64,000 nt of DNA from positions 328,043 to 392,042 of the forward strand of contig NZ_JABJRA010000004.1 of the NCBI RefSeq assembly GCF_013155365.1. The letters run 5' to 3'. The translations under genes and the position numbers were made by a program. The DNA is from Nocardioides sp. zg-DK7169. Its GTDB lineage: Bacteria; Actinomycetota; Actinomycetes; Propionibacteriales; Nocardioidaceae. The notes beneath the pieces are model-generated. The model was given only the letters and a program-made list of their open reading frames with translations, was not told the origin of the DNA and made no database searches. Each line of letters starts with the position of its first letter. Position 1 is the stretch's first letter. Below are positions 33,426 to 42,231 of this stretch, in pieces.

Positions 33426-33907
33426 CGCGGGGCTCCGTGGGTCTCGGGGGCGGTCGCGCGCAGCGACTGGAGCGCGCGGGTGAGCAGGCTGCGGGCCGAG
33501 GACTCCGTGCACCCGAGCACGACCGCGATGTCACGGTGGCTGTAGTCCTCGTAGTAGCGCAGGACCACGGCCGCGCGCTGCCGTGCGGGGAGCCGGGCCA
33601 GCCGTCGTTGCAGGTCCAGGTCCTCGACGACCGCGTCGTCGTGGCGCACGACCGCCGGGGGCGGGACGGGATGGGCCTGCTGCACGGCGCGGTGCCGCCA
33701 CACCGAGCGGAGCCGGTTGACCACGGCGCGGCGGCTGTAGGCGTCGATCACCTCGACCTCCCGCTCCAGTCGCGCGCGGTGGCGCAGCAGGTCGACGACG
33801 ACGTCCTGCACCACGTCCTGCGCCAGCTCGGTGGACCCGCACTGCAGGTAGGCGAAGCGCAACAGCCGGTCGGTGCCGTGCGCCAGCCACTCGTCAAGAT
33901 CGGGCAC
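33422..33907 (-). CDS. SigE-family ECF RNA polymerase sigma factor
   Basis: A 161-residue sigma-70 factor. Region 2 is seen in LRFAYLQCGSTELAQDVVQDVVVDLLRH and the sigma4 region in RLARLPARQRAAVVLRYYEDYSHRDIAVVLGCTESSARSL, as in the SigE/SigL family of actinobacteria. GTG at 33907 has AGGGAG seven bases upstream. It is cotranscribed with the membrane protein at 32613; together they likely form a surface-stress response unit. Target genes cannot be named. Confidence 0.9.
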   Translation of the reverse strand: MPDLDEWLAHGTDRLLRFAYLQCGSTELAQDVVQDVVVDLLRHRARLEREVEVIDAYSRRAVVNRLRSVWRHRAVQQAHPVPPPAVVRHDDAVVEDLDLQRRLARLPARQRAAVVLRYYEDYSHRDIAVVLGCTESSARSLLTRALQSLRATAPETHGAPR

Positions 33908-34027
33908 GTTCGGCTCCCTGACTTCTTTCCATGCCCAGCAGACGCCGGGGCCCCGCGAAACGCTGCGCCGACGTGCCGACCGCCCGACAGGTCTAGAGCG
34001 GCCCGTGGCGGTGTCGCCCGCCGTCGC

Positions 34028-34813
34028 TCAGATGCCGAGCCAGGTGGCGGCGAGCTCCCGGTCCTCGAACGGGCACAGCACCCCGACGGCGGTCAGGAGG
34101 AGCTCCTCGGAGTGCTGTTCTCCGAACTCCGGGACGAGGATGTCGTGCAGCTGGCCGGCGGTGGAGGTGAAGGCGTCCTTGCTCTCGCAGATGGCCTCTC
34201 CGACGTCGACCAGCGCGGCTGCCATCGCGTGGCTGACCGTGACCGGAGCCAGCACGTCGCGCATGGCACGAAGGAAGTCCTCCTCGGCGACTGCGGGGTC
34301 GGGCAGGTCCACGTCCGCGTCGGGATCGCAGGCCGTCGGGTCCTCGGGGACCGCCTCGCAGGTGTTCTCCTGCAGGTCGCCACCGATGATCGGGACCAGG
34401 GCCCGGAGCTGCTCCGCGGCGCCCTCGACCGCCCAGTTCGGTCCGACGAGCAGCGACGGGACGATGTCGGAGGTGCCGATGGCCCGCCACTTCTCGGCGA
34501 GCTCGGCCTTCTCCAGGATCGCAGCCTGGGTCCGTTCCTCCGAGGTGTACAGGTCGAAGGACGCCAGGCTGGCAGCGTCGTCGCAGAAACGGGTCTCGGT
34601 GTCACGCCGCTGGAGCATGGGCTTCTTCCACAGCGAGTCGCACGCCAGTCCGGCGTCCATGACCATGTCCTGCAGCTCCTCGATCGTGTCCGGGCTGGCC
34701 GGGACCGGCGCGTCGGCCTGCGAGGAGTCGGCAGGGTCGCTCGCGCAGCCGGCCACGAGCGTGAGGGCCAGGAGGAGCACCGCGAACGGTGTGAGGGTGG
34801 CGCGCTGGAACAT
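34028..34813 (-). CDS. Lipoprotein with DUF732-like C terminus
   Basis: A 261-residue lipoprotein. The signal peptide MFQRATLTPFAVLLLALTL is followed by the lipobox LVAGC. The C-terminal 100 residues (DFLRAMRDVLAPVTVSHAMAAALVDVGEAICES, then ELLLTAVGVLCPFEDRELA) match the DUF732 helical domain with its conserved Cys pair, common in actinobacterial cell-envelope proteins. The N-terminal part may be a degenerate copy with its own Cys pair (LACDSLWKKP, RFCDDAAS). Function unknown. Confidence 0.8.
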   Translation of the reverse strand: MFQRATLTPFAVLLLALTLVAGCASDPADSSQADAPVPASPDTIEELQDMVMDAGLACDSLWKKPMLQRRDTETRFCDDAASLASFDLYTSEERTQAAILEKAELAEKWRAIGTSDIVPSLLVGPNWAVEGAAEQLRALVPIIGGDLQENTCEAVPEDPTACDPDADVDLPDPAVAEEDFLRAMRDVLAPVTVSHAMAAALVDVGEAICESKDAFTSTAGQLHDILVPEFGEQHSEELLLTAVGVLCPFEDRELAATWLGI

Positions 34814-35001
34814 GTGAGCGGATCCTTCGGGGTCGGGGCGTGCGTCGGGACCGGCAGGGCTGTCCCCGGGCGTCAGTGTGAGGCCGCGGTGCCGCACCGG
34901 GTCCGCGAATCGGAGCGGTGTGTGCCAGGACACGGGACGGGGGGGCGAGACGTGTCCTGCCGGAGGACCAGCAACGGGCGACACGGCGCCCGGCGGCGGT
35001 C

Positions 35002-35007
35002 TACGTT
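35002..35007 (+). promoter_or_regulatory. -10 element TACGTT, leaderless-type, for the membrane protein gene
   Basis: TACGTT ends five bases before ATG 35013, implying a leaderless transcript. Confidence 0.4.
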
Positions 35008-35012
35008 GGGCC

Positions 35013-35894
35013 ATGGCCTTCGCGCACCGCTCCGTGGAAGCTGGGCTCGCGGGCGCGGTGGTGGGACCGGACCACCCCACGGACGGGTCGCAGCGGCTGC
35101 CGAGGCCATGGCTGTGGTTGTCGCTCGCTGCGGCCGTGCTGGCCGCAGCGGGGAGCGTCGTGGGGCTCTGGGCGCCCGAAGCGGTCTACGGCGAGGAGAC
35201 CGCGGCTCTCGCCGACTCCGCAGCGGCGCAGGACCTCGTCAACCTCGTCCTGGTCGCTCCGCTGATGGCGGCGACGGCGCTCGCGGCGTCACGTGGGTCC
35301 CTGCGGTCCTGGCTCTGCCTGGTGGGCTTCCAGGGATTCACGGTCTACAACTACGCGATCTATGCGTTCTCCATCCACTTCGGACCCCTGTTCCTGCTCT
35401 GGGTCGCCGTGCTCGGGCTGTCGCTGTTCGCCCTCATCGGCACCCTGGCCGCGTTGGACTCCGCGGCGGTCCGCGCACGGTTCATACGGCGGTCGATGGC
35501 GCTGCCCGGGAGCTTCCTCGTCGCGGTCGCGTCGCTCTTCGTGCTGCTGTGGCTCAGCGAGATCGTCCCGGACCTCGCGGCGGGACGCCCCTCTCGCAGC
35601 GCGCGTGACTGGAACGTCCCCACCAACCCGGTGCACGTGCTCGACCTCGCCTTCTTCCTGCCCGCGGTGGTGGTGAGCGGGGTCCTCCTGATCCGCCGGC
35701 ACCCGCTGGGCATGGTCACCGCCGCCGGCCAGCTCGTGTGGCTCGCCCTGACCTGCCTGCCGATCTTGGCCACGGTGTTCGTGGCCGATGCGCGCGGCCG
35801 TGAGGCGGGCTGGGGGCTGCTGGCCCCCATCGGCGTCCTGTGCGCCGTGACGGTGGCAGTCCTCCTCGGTTTCCTGCGCCGGGTCCGCGCCTGA
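35013..35894 (+). CDS. Polytopic membrane protein, function unknown
   Basis: A 293-residue integral membrane protein with about eight helices, e.g. WLWLSLAAAVLAAAGSVVGLW, LFLLWVAVLGLSLFALIGTLA and WGLLAPIGVLCAVTVAVLLGFL. The ending (VFVADARGREAGWGLLAPIG) and GFTVYNYAIYAF stretch recall a group of uncharacterised actinobacterial membrane proteins. ATG at 35013 has no ribosome site but a TACGTT -10 five bases upstream. It is convergent with the alcohol dehydrogenase remnant. Confidence 0.75.
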   Translation: MAFAHRSVEAGLAGAVVGPDHPTDGSQRLPRPWLWLSLAAAVLAAAGSVVGLWAPEAVYGEETAALADSAAAQDLVNLVLVAPLMAATALAASRGSLRSWLCLVGFQGFTVYNYAIYAFSIHFGPLFLLWVAVLGLSLFALIGTLAALDSAAVRARFIRRSMALPGSFLVAVASLFVLLWLSEIVPDLAAGRPSRSARDWNVPTNPVHVLDLAFFLPAVVVSGVLLIRRHPLGMVTAAGQLVWLALTCLPILATVFVADARGREAGWGLLAPIGVLCAVTVAVLLGFLRRVRA

Positions 35895-35918
35895 CATCGG
35901 GAGGTCGGTGGCCCGTGC

Positions 35919-36279
35919 TCAGTCGAACGTCACCACGGCCGAGCCGCCCATGCCCCGGCGGGCGATGTCGCGCAGCGCCTCGTCGGCGCGCTCGAAGGGG
36001 TACGTCGTCAGGTGCGGGCGGATGCCGAGGCGCGCCGCCAGCGCCAGCAGCTCCTCGCCGTCGCGGCGGGTGTTGGCGGTGACGGTGCGTAGGTTCCGTT
36101 CCAGGAACAGGTGGCGCTGGTGGTCGAGTGCCGGCACCTGGCTCATGTGGATGCCGGCCAGGACCACGCTCCCGCCGCGGTCCACCGCGGTCCACCGCGG
36201 TGAGCGTCACCGGCACCAGCTCGGCGGCCGGCGCGAAGACGATGGCGGCATCGAGCAGTCGAGCCTGCTCAGCCGCGCG
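35919..36279 (-). pseudogene. Truncated, frameshifted zinc alcohol dehydrogenase (C-terminal third)
   Basis: Two reading frames on this strand encode contiguous pieces of an alcohol dehydrogenase C terminus: AEQARLLDAAIVFAPAAELV to TAVDRGG in one frame, then SVVLAGIHMSQVPALDHQRH and LTTYPFERADEALRDIARRG in the next. The joint is a 10-base tandem repeat, CCGCGGTCCA twice plus a partial copy (36175-36202). Deleting one unit restores a single frame through AVDRGGSVVLAG. The catalytic N-terminal two thirds are missing, so it cannot work. Confidence 0.85.
36175..36202. repeat. 10-bp tandem duplication causing the frameshift
   Basis: CCGCGGTCCA at 36175-36184 and 36185-36194, then CCGCGGTG; slippage between copies explains the change of frame in the dehydrogenase remnant. 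Confidence 0.85.
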
Positions 36280-37204
36280 CGGCGTGGCGGCCGGGCCTGG
36301 GGATCGAGGGATCGACGCCGGTCTCGACGACGACGGGGCACATCGCCTCGCGCAGGACCACCCGGGTGATCGGCCCGAGGTGGGAACCCAGCGGCAGCGC
36401 CGGGTGGTGACGGCCGACCACGACCTGCCGGGCGCGCTCGGAGTCGGCGACCAGCGCCTGCGCGGGCGGCGCGTGGGTGATGACCAGGGCAGCCTCGACG
36501 TCGGTGAACTCGCTGAGCAGCGGCCCGAGCTCGATCTCGAGGCGCTCGCGCTGGCGCTGGGCCTCCGCCTCGCCCTCATCGCCGGCGAAGACCAGGGTGT
36601 CGAAGGCATCGGAGTACCACCAGGCGTGCTCCAGCTCGACGCGCGTCGGGGAGCGCCGGGCGCGGGTGAGCACCGCGCGCACCATCTCGCCGGACTCCTC
36701 GGCCCCCTCGACCCCGACGACCACCGGGGCGTCCTCCCGGGCCGACTCCCACTCCCGGGGGACCACGGCGACCGCGCAGTCGGCGCGCGCCGCCACGCCG
36801 TGCACCACCGACATCGCGCTGAGAGCGGGGACCGGACGCGGATGGGTGCGGGTGAGGACCACCAGCTCGGCGTCGTGGCTGCTCTCGACCAGGGTCGCGG
36901 CGACCCGGCCGTGCAGCACCTCGCCGGTGACCGCCAGGTCGGCGCCCGCGAGCGCCTCGCGCACCGCCTCCTGGCAGTGCTCGACCGCCGAGGACCCCAG
37001 CACGCGCATCTCCTCGCCGTCCAGCCCGACGTCGGAGGTCACCGGCATGCCGGGGAAGCTGGGGGTCACGACGTGGACGACGTGGATGCCGGCGCCACGG
37101 CGCCGTGCCTCCTGCGCCGCGAAGGCGACGCCGGGACCGTGGTCGTCCACCCCGTTCACCGCAAGCAGGATCGTGGCCGGACGACTCGTGGGGGACTGGC
37201 TCAT
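36269..37204 (-). CDS. Universal stress protein, two-domain
   Basis: A 311-residue tandem universal stress protein. Domain 1 begins with ILLAVNGVDDHGPGVAFAAQEA, domain 2 with VVVGVEGAEESGEMVRAVLTRA, and VVVGRHHPALPLGSHLGPIT is the C-terminal ATP-binding G-x9-G-(S/T) region. Such proteins bind ATP or act in persistence and hypoxic stress. ATG 37204 is chosen; an open but unconserved frame continues upstream. It runs divergently from the second USP gene across 145 bases, and its 3' end abuts the dehydrogenase pseudogene. Confidence 0.9.
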   Translation of the reverse strand: MSQSPTSRPATILLAVNGVDDHGPGVAFAAQEARRRGAGIHVVHVVTPSFPGMPVTSDVGLDGEEMRVLGSSAVEHCQEAVREALAGADLAVTGEVLHGRVAATLVESSHDAELVVLTRTHPRPVPALSAMSVVHGVAARADCAVAVVPREWESAREDAPVVVGVEGAEESGEMVRAVLTRARRSPTRVELEHAWWYSDAFDTLVFAGDEGEAEAQRQRERLEIELGPLLSEFTDVEAALVITHAPPAQALVADSERARQVVVGRHHPALPLGSHLGPITRVVLREAMCPVVVETGVDPSIPRPGRHAARG

Positions 37205-37349
37205 CGGCTGCTCCTCTCCGCCCGGCCACCCTCGCGGATCGACGGCGGCCAGAACAGGGCCGTTCGCCCCTACGCCCCGGGCCCCCGGCACGGGAGCATC
37301 GACGCCCAGGAGCACCATCCGTCCCGTCCGCGAGCCACAGGAGATCCCG

Positions 37350-38225
37350 ATGTCCCTGATCGACACGTGTGCCGGCGCCGTCGTGGTCGGCGTCGACGGC
37401 TCGGAGGACGCCGAGCAGGCGCTCGCCTGGGCGGCCACCCAGGCGGCGCTGGAGGCGCGGCCGCTCACGATCATCCACGCTGCGGGGCTGGCCAGTCTGA
37501 CGGGGGACGAGGTCGACCCGGCGATGGTCATGGCCGCGGTGCGGGCGGAGGGTCGTGCCCTGGTGCAGCGCAGCGCGGCCGCGGTGGCCGCCCGGGAGCC
37601 GGACCTCGAGGTGCGCTCGGAGCTGGTCCTCACCGATCCGCGGGTGACGCTGCTCGAGGCGGCGGAGCACGCGCACCTGGTGGTGGTGGGCTCGCGCGGG
37701 CGGGGCCCGGTCAGCAGCCTGCTGCTCGGCTCGGTCGGGGTCGCGCTGTCCCAGCACGCCCGCTGCCCGGTCGTCGTACGCCGGCCGCATCCGCCCGAGG
37801 ACTCCGGCGAGGGGGTCCTGGTCGGCACCGACGCGACCGACCGCTCCGACCCGGCCGTGGCGTGGGCCTTCCACCAGGCGTCGCTGCGACGTACGCCGTT
37901 GACCCTGGTGCTCACGTTCTTCGAGGCGGGGCCCGAGGGCGACGTGGCCGAGGGCGAGGGCGGGTACGACGCGCTGTGGGCCCAGCTCCGCGAGGTCGCG
38001 GACCGGTTCCGCCCGCGCTTCCCGGACGTCGAGGTGGTGCTGAGGCTGCGCCGGGGGCTGGCCGACGAGGCGCTCACGCATGCCGCCGCGTCGGTGGAGA
38101 TGGTGGTGCTCGGTCACCACGTCAGGCGTTCGATCTTCGGGCTGCTCGACCTCGACGTGCCCCACGGCGTGCTCGTGCACGCCCCGCGGTACGTCGCGGT
38201 CGTCCGGGCGCCGCCCGGCCTCTGA
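37350..38225 (+). CDS. Universal stress protein, two-domain
   Basis: A 291-residue tandem USP: GAVVVGVDGSEDAEQALAWAATQA at the start, VVVGSRGRGPVSSLLLGSVG as the first ATP-binding motif, then GVLVGTDATDRSDPAVAW as the second domain, which ends with VLGHHVRRSIFGLLDLD. ATG at 37350 follows CAGGAGA. It is divergent from the USP gene at 36269; the pair and the PspC, DUF4389 and hemerythrin genes nearby look like a stress regulon. Confidence 0.9.
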   Translation: MSLIDTCAGAVVVGVDGSEDAEQALAWAATQAALEARPLTIIHAAGLASLTGDEVDPAMVMAAVRAEGRALVQRSAAAVAAREPDLEVRSELVLTDPRVTLLEAAEHAHLVVVGSRGRGPVSSLLLGSVGVALSQHARCPVVVRRPHPPEDSGEGVLVGTDATDRSDPAVAWAFHQASLRRTPLTLVLTFFEAGPEGDVAEGEGGYDALWAQLREVADRFRPRFPDVEVVLRLRRGLADEALTHAAASVEMVVLGHHVRRSIFGLLDLDVPHGVLVHAPRYVAVVRAPPGL

Positions 38226-38284
38226 GTCCCACGGGCTCCGAGCCGGACGTCGGTGCGTCGGCGCCAAGGGTCACCCGCCGGGCC

Positions 38285-38494
38285 TCACTCGTTCGGCATC
38301 AGGATCCACAGCACCGGGTAGATCAGCAGCTGGCTGCCCGGGATGATCATCAGCACCAGCACGAACAGCAGCCGGGCGATCCACGGCGACAGGCCGAAGC
38401 GGCGCCCGAGGCCGGCGCAGACGCCGGCGATGACCCGGTCCTGGCGGGGGCGGACGAGGCCCTGACGGGCGAGGCTGGAGCGGATGTCGGACAT
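38285..38494 (-). CDS. PspC domain-containing protein
   Basis: A 69-residue PspC protein: RPRQDRVIAGVCAGLGRRFGLSPWIARLLFVLVLMI and a C-terminal membrane helix ending LIYPVLWILMPNE, exactly the family's pattern. PspC-type proteins are part of envelope stress responses. ATG at 38494 is preceded by GGAGGAACGCC. It lies 101 bases downstream of the DUF4389 gene on the same strand. Confidence 0.9.
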   Translation of the reverse strand: MSDIRSSLARQGLVRPRQDRVIAGVCAGLGRRFGLSPWIARLLFVLVLMIIPGSQLLIYPVLWILMPNE

Positions 38495-38595
38495 GTGAGG
38501 CGTTCCTCCGGTCGGTGGCGGTGATGGGCCCAGACTGCCCGATCCGCGCGACCTGGCCCATCGGGACCAGCCCTGGTCCCACCCTGACCCAGCCC

Positions 38596-39354
38596 TCAGG
38601 TGTGCGGCGGGTACGGCGGCGCCCCGGCTCCGGGATCGGTCCAGGCCGGGTCGCTGGAGGTCGGCTGCGCAGGGGCGGCGGGCGGACCGCCGTCGTCCTC
38701 GCGACCACCTTGGTCGAGGCGCAGCGGCGGGTAGACGTCGGTCATCAGCGCGACGTACCCCGAGACCCGCAGCGACCAGCGGTTCAGACCGAGGACCAGG
38801 TCGAACAGCGGCTGCGGGTAGCGCCCGGTGAACAGCAGCAGCACCCCGGCGAAGAAGACCAGGACCCCGACCAGGCCGGGGGTGGACACGGTCGCCTCGC
38901 CGCCGCTGGCAGTGGTGGCGACGTAGCTGGTCCCGGACACGATCAGCCCGACGACGATGTAGTGCGGGATCGCCAGCAGCCACCACTTCACCAGCACCAG
39001 GCCGCGGGAGAGCCGCTCGGGGTAGTCGATGTCGAGGTGGGCGGGGTAGTCGGGCACGTCGCGCAGCGCGAACGGCGGGTAGCGGTCGGTGCCCAGTGCC
39101 GAGTAGGTGTAGAACGAGACCCGCCAGCTCCAGCGCATCACGCCGACGTTGAAGTCGAAGATGCCTTGCGGGTAGCGCGCGGTGATGAGGATGGCGAAGA
39201 ACGCCACCACGGTCAGCACCACGAAGGCGACCCACAAGAAGAACAGCACGACGAGGTGGGGGATGGCCAGGAGCCACTTCACCAGCCAGAGCCAGCGGCT
39301 GAGCGGCTCGTCGAGGTCTCCCGTCACATGGACGGGGTAGCGGTAGGTGCTCAT
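38596..39354 (-). CDS. DUF4389 membrane protein, duplicated domain
   Basis: A 252-residue membrane protein with two DUF4389 units: LVKWLLAIPHLVVLFFLWVA with ARYPQGIFDFNVGVMRWSWRV, then the repeat LVKWWLLAIPHYIVVGLIV with GRYPQPLFDLVLGLNRWSLRV. Each unit has two helices and the R-Y-P-x2-(I/L)-F-D motif. The tail is Pro-rich. Function unknown. ATG at 39354 has GGAGGAGG eight bases upstream. Confidence 0.88.
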   Translation of the reverse strand: MSTYRYPVHVTGDLDEPLSRWLWLVKWLLAIPHLVVLFFLWVAFVVLTVVAFFAILITARYPQGIFDFNVGVMRWSWRVSFYTYSALGTDRYPPFALRDVPDYPAHLDIDYPERLSRGLVLVKWWLLAIPHYIVVGLIVSGTSYVATTASGGEATVSTPGLVGVLVFFAGVLLLFTGRYPQPLFDLVLGLNRWSLRVSGYVALMTDVYPPLRLDQGGREDDGGPPAAPAQPTSSDPAWTDPGAGAPPYPPHT

Positions 39355-39528
39355 CGCGCGTCCTCCTCCGGAGTCGCCTCACCGTCGCCGCTGGCGCGCC
39401 ACCGCGGACAGGGCCGAACGGACCGCGGCGGCCGGGACCGTTGCCCACGACAACGGGACGTCGTGCCTGACGGCGGCGGGCCGGAGCCGGCGGCGGGCGG
39501 GTGCGCGGGAACACCCGCACCCCCGGCC

Positions 39529-39930
39529 TCAGCCCAGCCGCCATCCGCGGTCGCGCGCGGCCAGCACGGTGAGGACGGCGAGCGCGGGCACGGCGTACCA
39601 CCACGCCCAGAGGCCGAAGAGCAGGAGCAGCACGTGGAAGCCCAGGACCCCGGCCCAGCCCACGGCCGCGACCCGCCCGCCGATGAGCAGCAGGACGCCG
39701 AGCAGCGCCTCGCCGGCGGCGAGCTGCAGCCCCCAGAGGCGCGGGTCGTCCATGAAGACGTCGCGCCATCCGGTGCGCACGAACCCGAACAGCGCGTCGC
39801 CGGCGAAGGGCGCGTACGTCGTGGGGTCGGAGGCCACGATGCCGACGTGCACCCCGGCGCCGACGAGGTAGACCGCGGCGACCACGGTGCGTTCCCAAGG
39901 GGCGCGAGCGGGTCGGGTGACCGGCGCCAT
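39529..39930 (-). CDS. Small membrane protein, DoxX-like
   Basis: A 133-residue protein with four helices (VVAAVYLVGAGVHVGIVA, LWGLQLAAGEALLGVLLLIGG, VGWAGVLGFHVLLLLFGLW, AVPALAVLTVLAAR). The arrangement resembles DoxX/SURF4-type membrane proteins, but I am not sure of the family. ATG at 39930 has AGGAGG seven bases upstream. It is convergent with nothing and divergent from the LuxR gene at 40095. Function unknown. Confidence 0.65.
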   Translation of the reverse strand: MAPVTRPARAPWERTVVAAVYLVGAGVHVGIVASDPTTYAPFAGDALFGFVRTGWRDVFMDDPRLWGLQLAAGEALLGVLLLIGGRVAAVGWAGVLGFHVLLLLFGLWAWWYAVPALAVLTVLAARDRGWRLG

Positions 39931-40094
39931 CTGATCCTCCTCGCCCGCACCGGGTACTGGCATGCGCACCATGCTGGCACAGGACGGGCCCCGCGGACCG
40001 GGGCCCACGGCGCCGGCAGGGACGACATCAACGGGGCAGGAGCCAGGACCCGGCGAGGGACGCCGGGCCGGACGCCCCGCAGGGAGGGGACCGC

Positions 40095-40748
40095 ATGAAG
40101 CCGGTCAAGGTCGCACTGTCGAACGACTACGAGCTGGTGCTGCGCGGCTTGGGAGCGCTGCTGGCACCGCACGCCGACAAGGTCGAGGTGGTCGAGGCAT
40201 CCACGGGCACCGACTTCGTACCCGAGGCCGACGTGATCCTCTTCGACACCTTCGGACGCCTCCCCGGCAAGGACGAGAAGCTGCAGGCCGTCGCCGACTC
40301 GAACCCCCGGGCCAAGATCGTGGTCTACAGCTGGGAGAGCTACCCGCCGGAGGTCGCGCTCGAGCACGGCGCCGTCGGCTGGATCGGGAAGGGGGTCAGC
40401 GGCCAGGAGCTGGCCGAGCGGCTGGTGGAGGTCCACGAGGGCGCCGAGGTGACGGTCGTGCCTCCGGACAGCGCAGGCGGAGGAGGAGGTGTCGACGCCG
40501 AGGACACCACGATGCCCGACTGGCCCGGGCGCGCCCACGGCCTGAGCCCCCGCGAGGGGGAGATCCTCGGGATGATCTGCCGCGGCCTCACCAACGACGA
40601 GATCGCGTCCCGCTCGTTCCTCAGCGTCAACACGATCAAGACCTACATCCGCACGGCGTACCGCAAGATCGGCGTGAGCAGCCGGCCGCAGGCCATCTTG
40701 TGGGGCATCGACCACGGCCTGCGCGGCGAGGGGTCGATCCAGCCGTAG
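40095..40748 (+). CDS. LuxR-type response regulator with degenerate receiver
   Basis: A 217-residue NarL/FixJ-like regulator. The receiver (1-125) has lost one acidic residue (SNDYELV in place of the DD pair) but keeps a phosphorylatable-looking Asp in VILFDTFG and a Lys in GWIGKG. A Gly-rich linker leads to the LuxR helix-turn-helix: GLSPREGEILGMICRGLTND and SVNTIKTYIRTAYRKIGV. ATG at 40095 follows CAGGGAGGGGA. No sensor kinase is next to it; it may control the stress-type genes around it. Confidence 0.88.
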   Translation: MKPVKVALSNDYELVLRGLGALLAPHADKVEVVEASTGTDFVPEADVILFDTFGRLPGKDEKLQAVADSNPRAKIVVYSWESYPPEVALEHGAVGWIGKGVSGQELAERLVEVHEGAEVTVVPPDSAGGGGGVDAEDTTMPDWPGRAHGLSPREGEILGMICRGLTNDEIASRSFLSVNTIKTYIRTAYRKIGVSSRPQAILWGIDHGLRGEGSIQP

Positions 40749-40841
40749 CCGGCCCCGGGCACGCCCCGCCGGAACCTCACCCGTCCGTGCGGTGTCCCCG
40801 CCTCGGGCGCGGGGTACCAGTCGCGCGGACAGGAGGCCCCG

Positions 40842-41579
40842 ATGGACACCGAGCAGCTCACCCGTGCCGCGGCCGGCGCCGGCGGTGCCGTGCTGGCCGC
40901 GGGCACCCGGGCGCTGGCGGCGGTGCGTCCCGCGCGCAAGCCGCTGCACCCCGACGGGGACGTACGCCCGGGGCGGATCCGCCGCACCGGCTCCGCGGTG
41001 CGCAGTGGCGTCGCCTGGCTCGACGAGCCGGGGGAGGACGAGGTGCGGGTGCGCCTGTCCCGCGCGGTCGGGCTGCCGGCCCCGCTGCCCGACATCCACG
41101 GCATCGCCGTCCGGGTGCCCGGCCCCGCCGGCCCCGGCGACCTCCTGTTCGCGAGCACCGGCTGGGGTCGTCTGACGCGCTTCCTGCTCACCGGCGGGCG
41201 GCACCCCGACAGCCGGCCGATGACCACGCTGCTGCCCTACGCCACCGCCGGGGGCCCGGTGCTGCTCGGCCTCGGCGCCGCCCCCGCGGCCCCCGGCGGG
41301 GCGACGGAGGCATGGGAGCTGCGCTGGGCGCGTCCCAGCGGGCCGTGGCACCGCTTCGCCGAGCTGCGCCTGGCCCCCGGGCCGCGCGAGCCCGCCGCCG
41401 GCGAGGACCGCGCGATCTCCTTCGACCCGGTCCGCCACCAGGTCCCCGGCCTGCGCCAGTACGACGTCGTACGACGCCTGCGCGAGCCTGCCTACCTCCG
41501 CGCCCGCGCCTCGCGCACGGCCGGCCCCGCGACACCCGCCCCGACACCCACCACCGAGGAGAGACCCTGTGTCCACTGA
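40842..41579 (+). CDS. Uncharacterised protein, weakly catalase-like
   Basis: A 245-residue soluble protein. Segments such as KPLHPDGDVRPGRIRRTGS, PDIHGIAVRVPG and the C-terminal ISFDPVRHQVPGLRQYDVVRRLREPAYLRAR vaguely recall the heme pocket surroundings and C terminus of catalases, but the catalytic His-Asn pair is not obvious. I do not claim activity. ATG at 40842 follows CAGGAGG. Its last 11 bases overlap the hemerythrin gene. Confidence 0.6.
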   Translation: MDTEQLTRAAAGAGGAVLAAGTRALAAVRPARKPLHPDGDVRPGRIRRTGSAVRSGVAWLDEPGEDEVRVRLSRAVGLPAPLPDIHGIAVRVPGPAGPGDLLFASTGWGRLTRFLLTGGRHPDSRPMTTLLPYATAGGPVLLGLGAAPAAPGGATEAWELRWARPSGPWHRFAELRLAPGPREPAAGEDRAISFDPVRHQVPGLRQYDVVRRLREPAYLRARASRTAGPATPAPTPTTEERPCVH

Positions 41580-42069
41580 CGCCATCGTGATGCTCAAGGA
41601 CGACCACAAGCTGATCCTGCGGGCCTTCCGCGAGTTCGAGGCCGCCGGCGAGGAGGCCCACAAGACCAAGGCCAGGATCGTGGACCGGATCATCGAGCTG
41701 CTCACCGTGCACACCTACATCGAGAACGAGGTGATGTACCCCCGGGTGCGCGAGCTGGTCCCCGAGCTCGAGGACGACGTGCTGGAGTCCTACGAGGAGC
41801 ACCACGTGGCCGACGTCCTGGTCATGGAGCTGGCCGGGATGCAGCCCACCGACGAGCGGTTCACCGCCAAGACCACCGTCCTCATCGAGAACGTGCGTCA
41901 CCACATCGAGGAGGAAGAGGAGGAGTGGTTCCCGCAGGTGCGGGAGGCGCTGGGCCGCAAGGTGCTCCAGGAGATCGGGGCGGAGATGGCGGAGGCCCGG
42001 GAGAAGGCGCCGCGCAGCCCGGCCCAGCCGAGCGCGCTGAAGAAGACGATCGACGCGGTCATCGCCTGA
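41569..42069 (+). CDS. Hemerythrin-domain protein
   Basis: A 166-residue four-helix hemerythrin: DDHKLILRAF with the first His, HTYIENEVMYPRV (HxxxE), HHVADVLVMEL and HHIEEEEEEWFP (HHxxxE). These are the ligands of a non-heme diiron site that binds O2 or NO. GTG at 41569 has GAGGAGAGA upstream, and it overlaps the preceding gene by 11 bases. With the two USPs nearby it suggests a response to oxygen or nitric oxide. Confidence 0.9.
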   Translation: MSTDAIVMLKDDHKLILRAFREFEAAGEEAHKTKARIVDRIIELLTVHTYIENEVMYPRVRELVPELEDDVLESYEEHHVADVLVMELAGMQPTDERFTAKTTVLIENVRHHIEEEEEEWFPQVREALGRKVLQEIGAEMAEAREKAPRSPAQPSALKKTIDAVIA

Positions 42070-42231
42070 CCCTCGCCCGGCCGGGCCGCCCGCGCGGTCC
42101 CCGGCGTGGCGGCGCCGGGGACGCGGTGCGGGCTGCTTGCATGCTGCTCGCACTGACATCGCGTGATCCCGGTCACCTCGACGGGGTCGCCCCTGCGAGG
42201 TCCCGGGCACCCGGGCAGGACGGACGGCACG

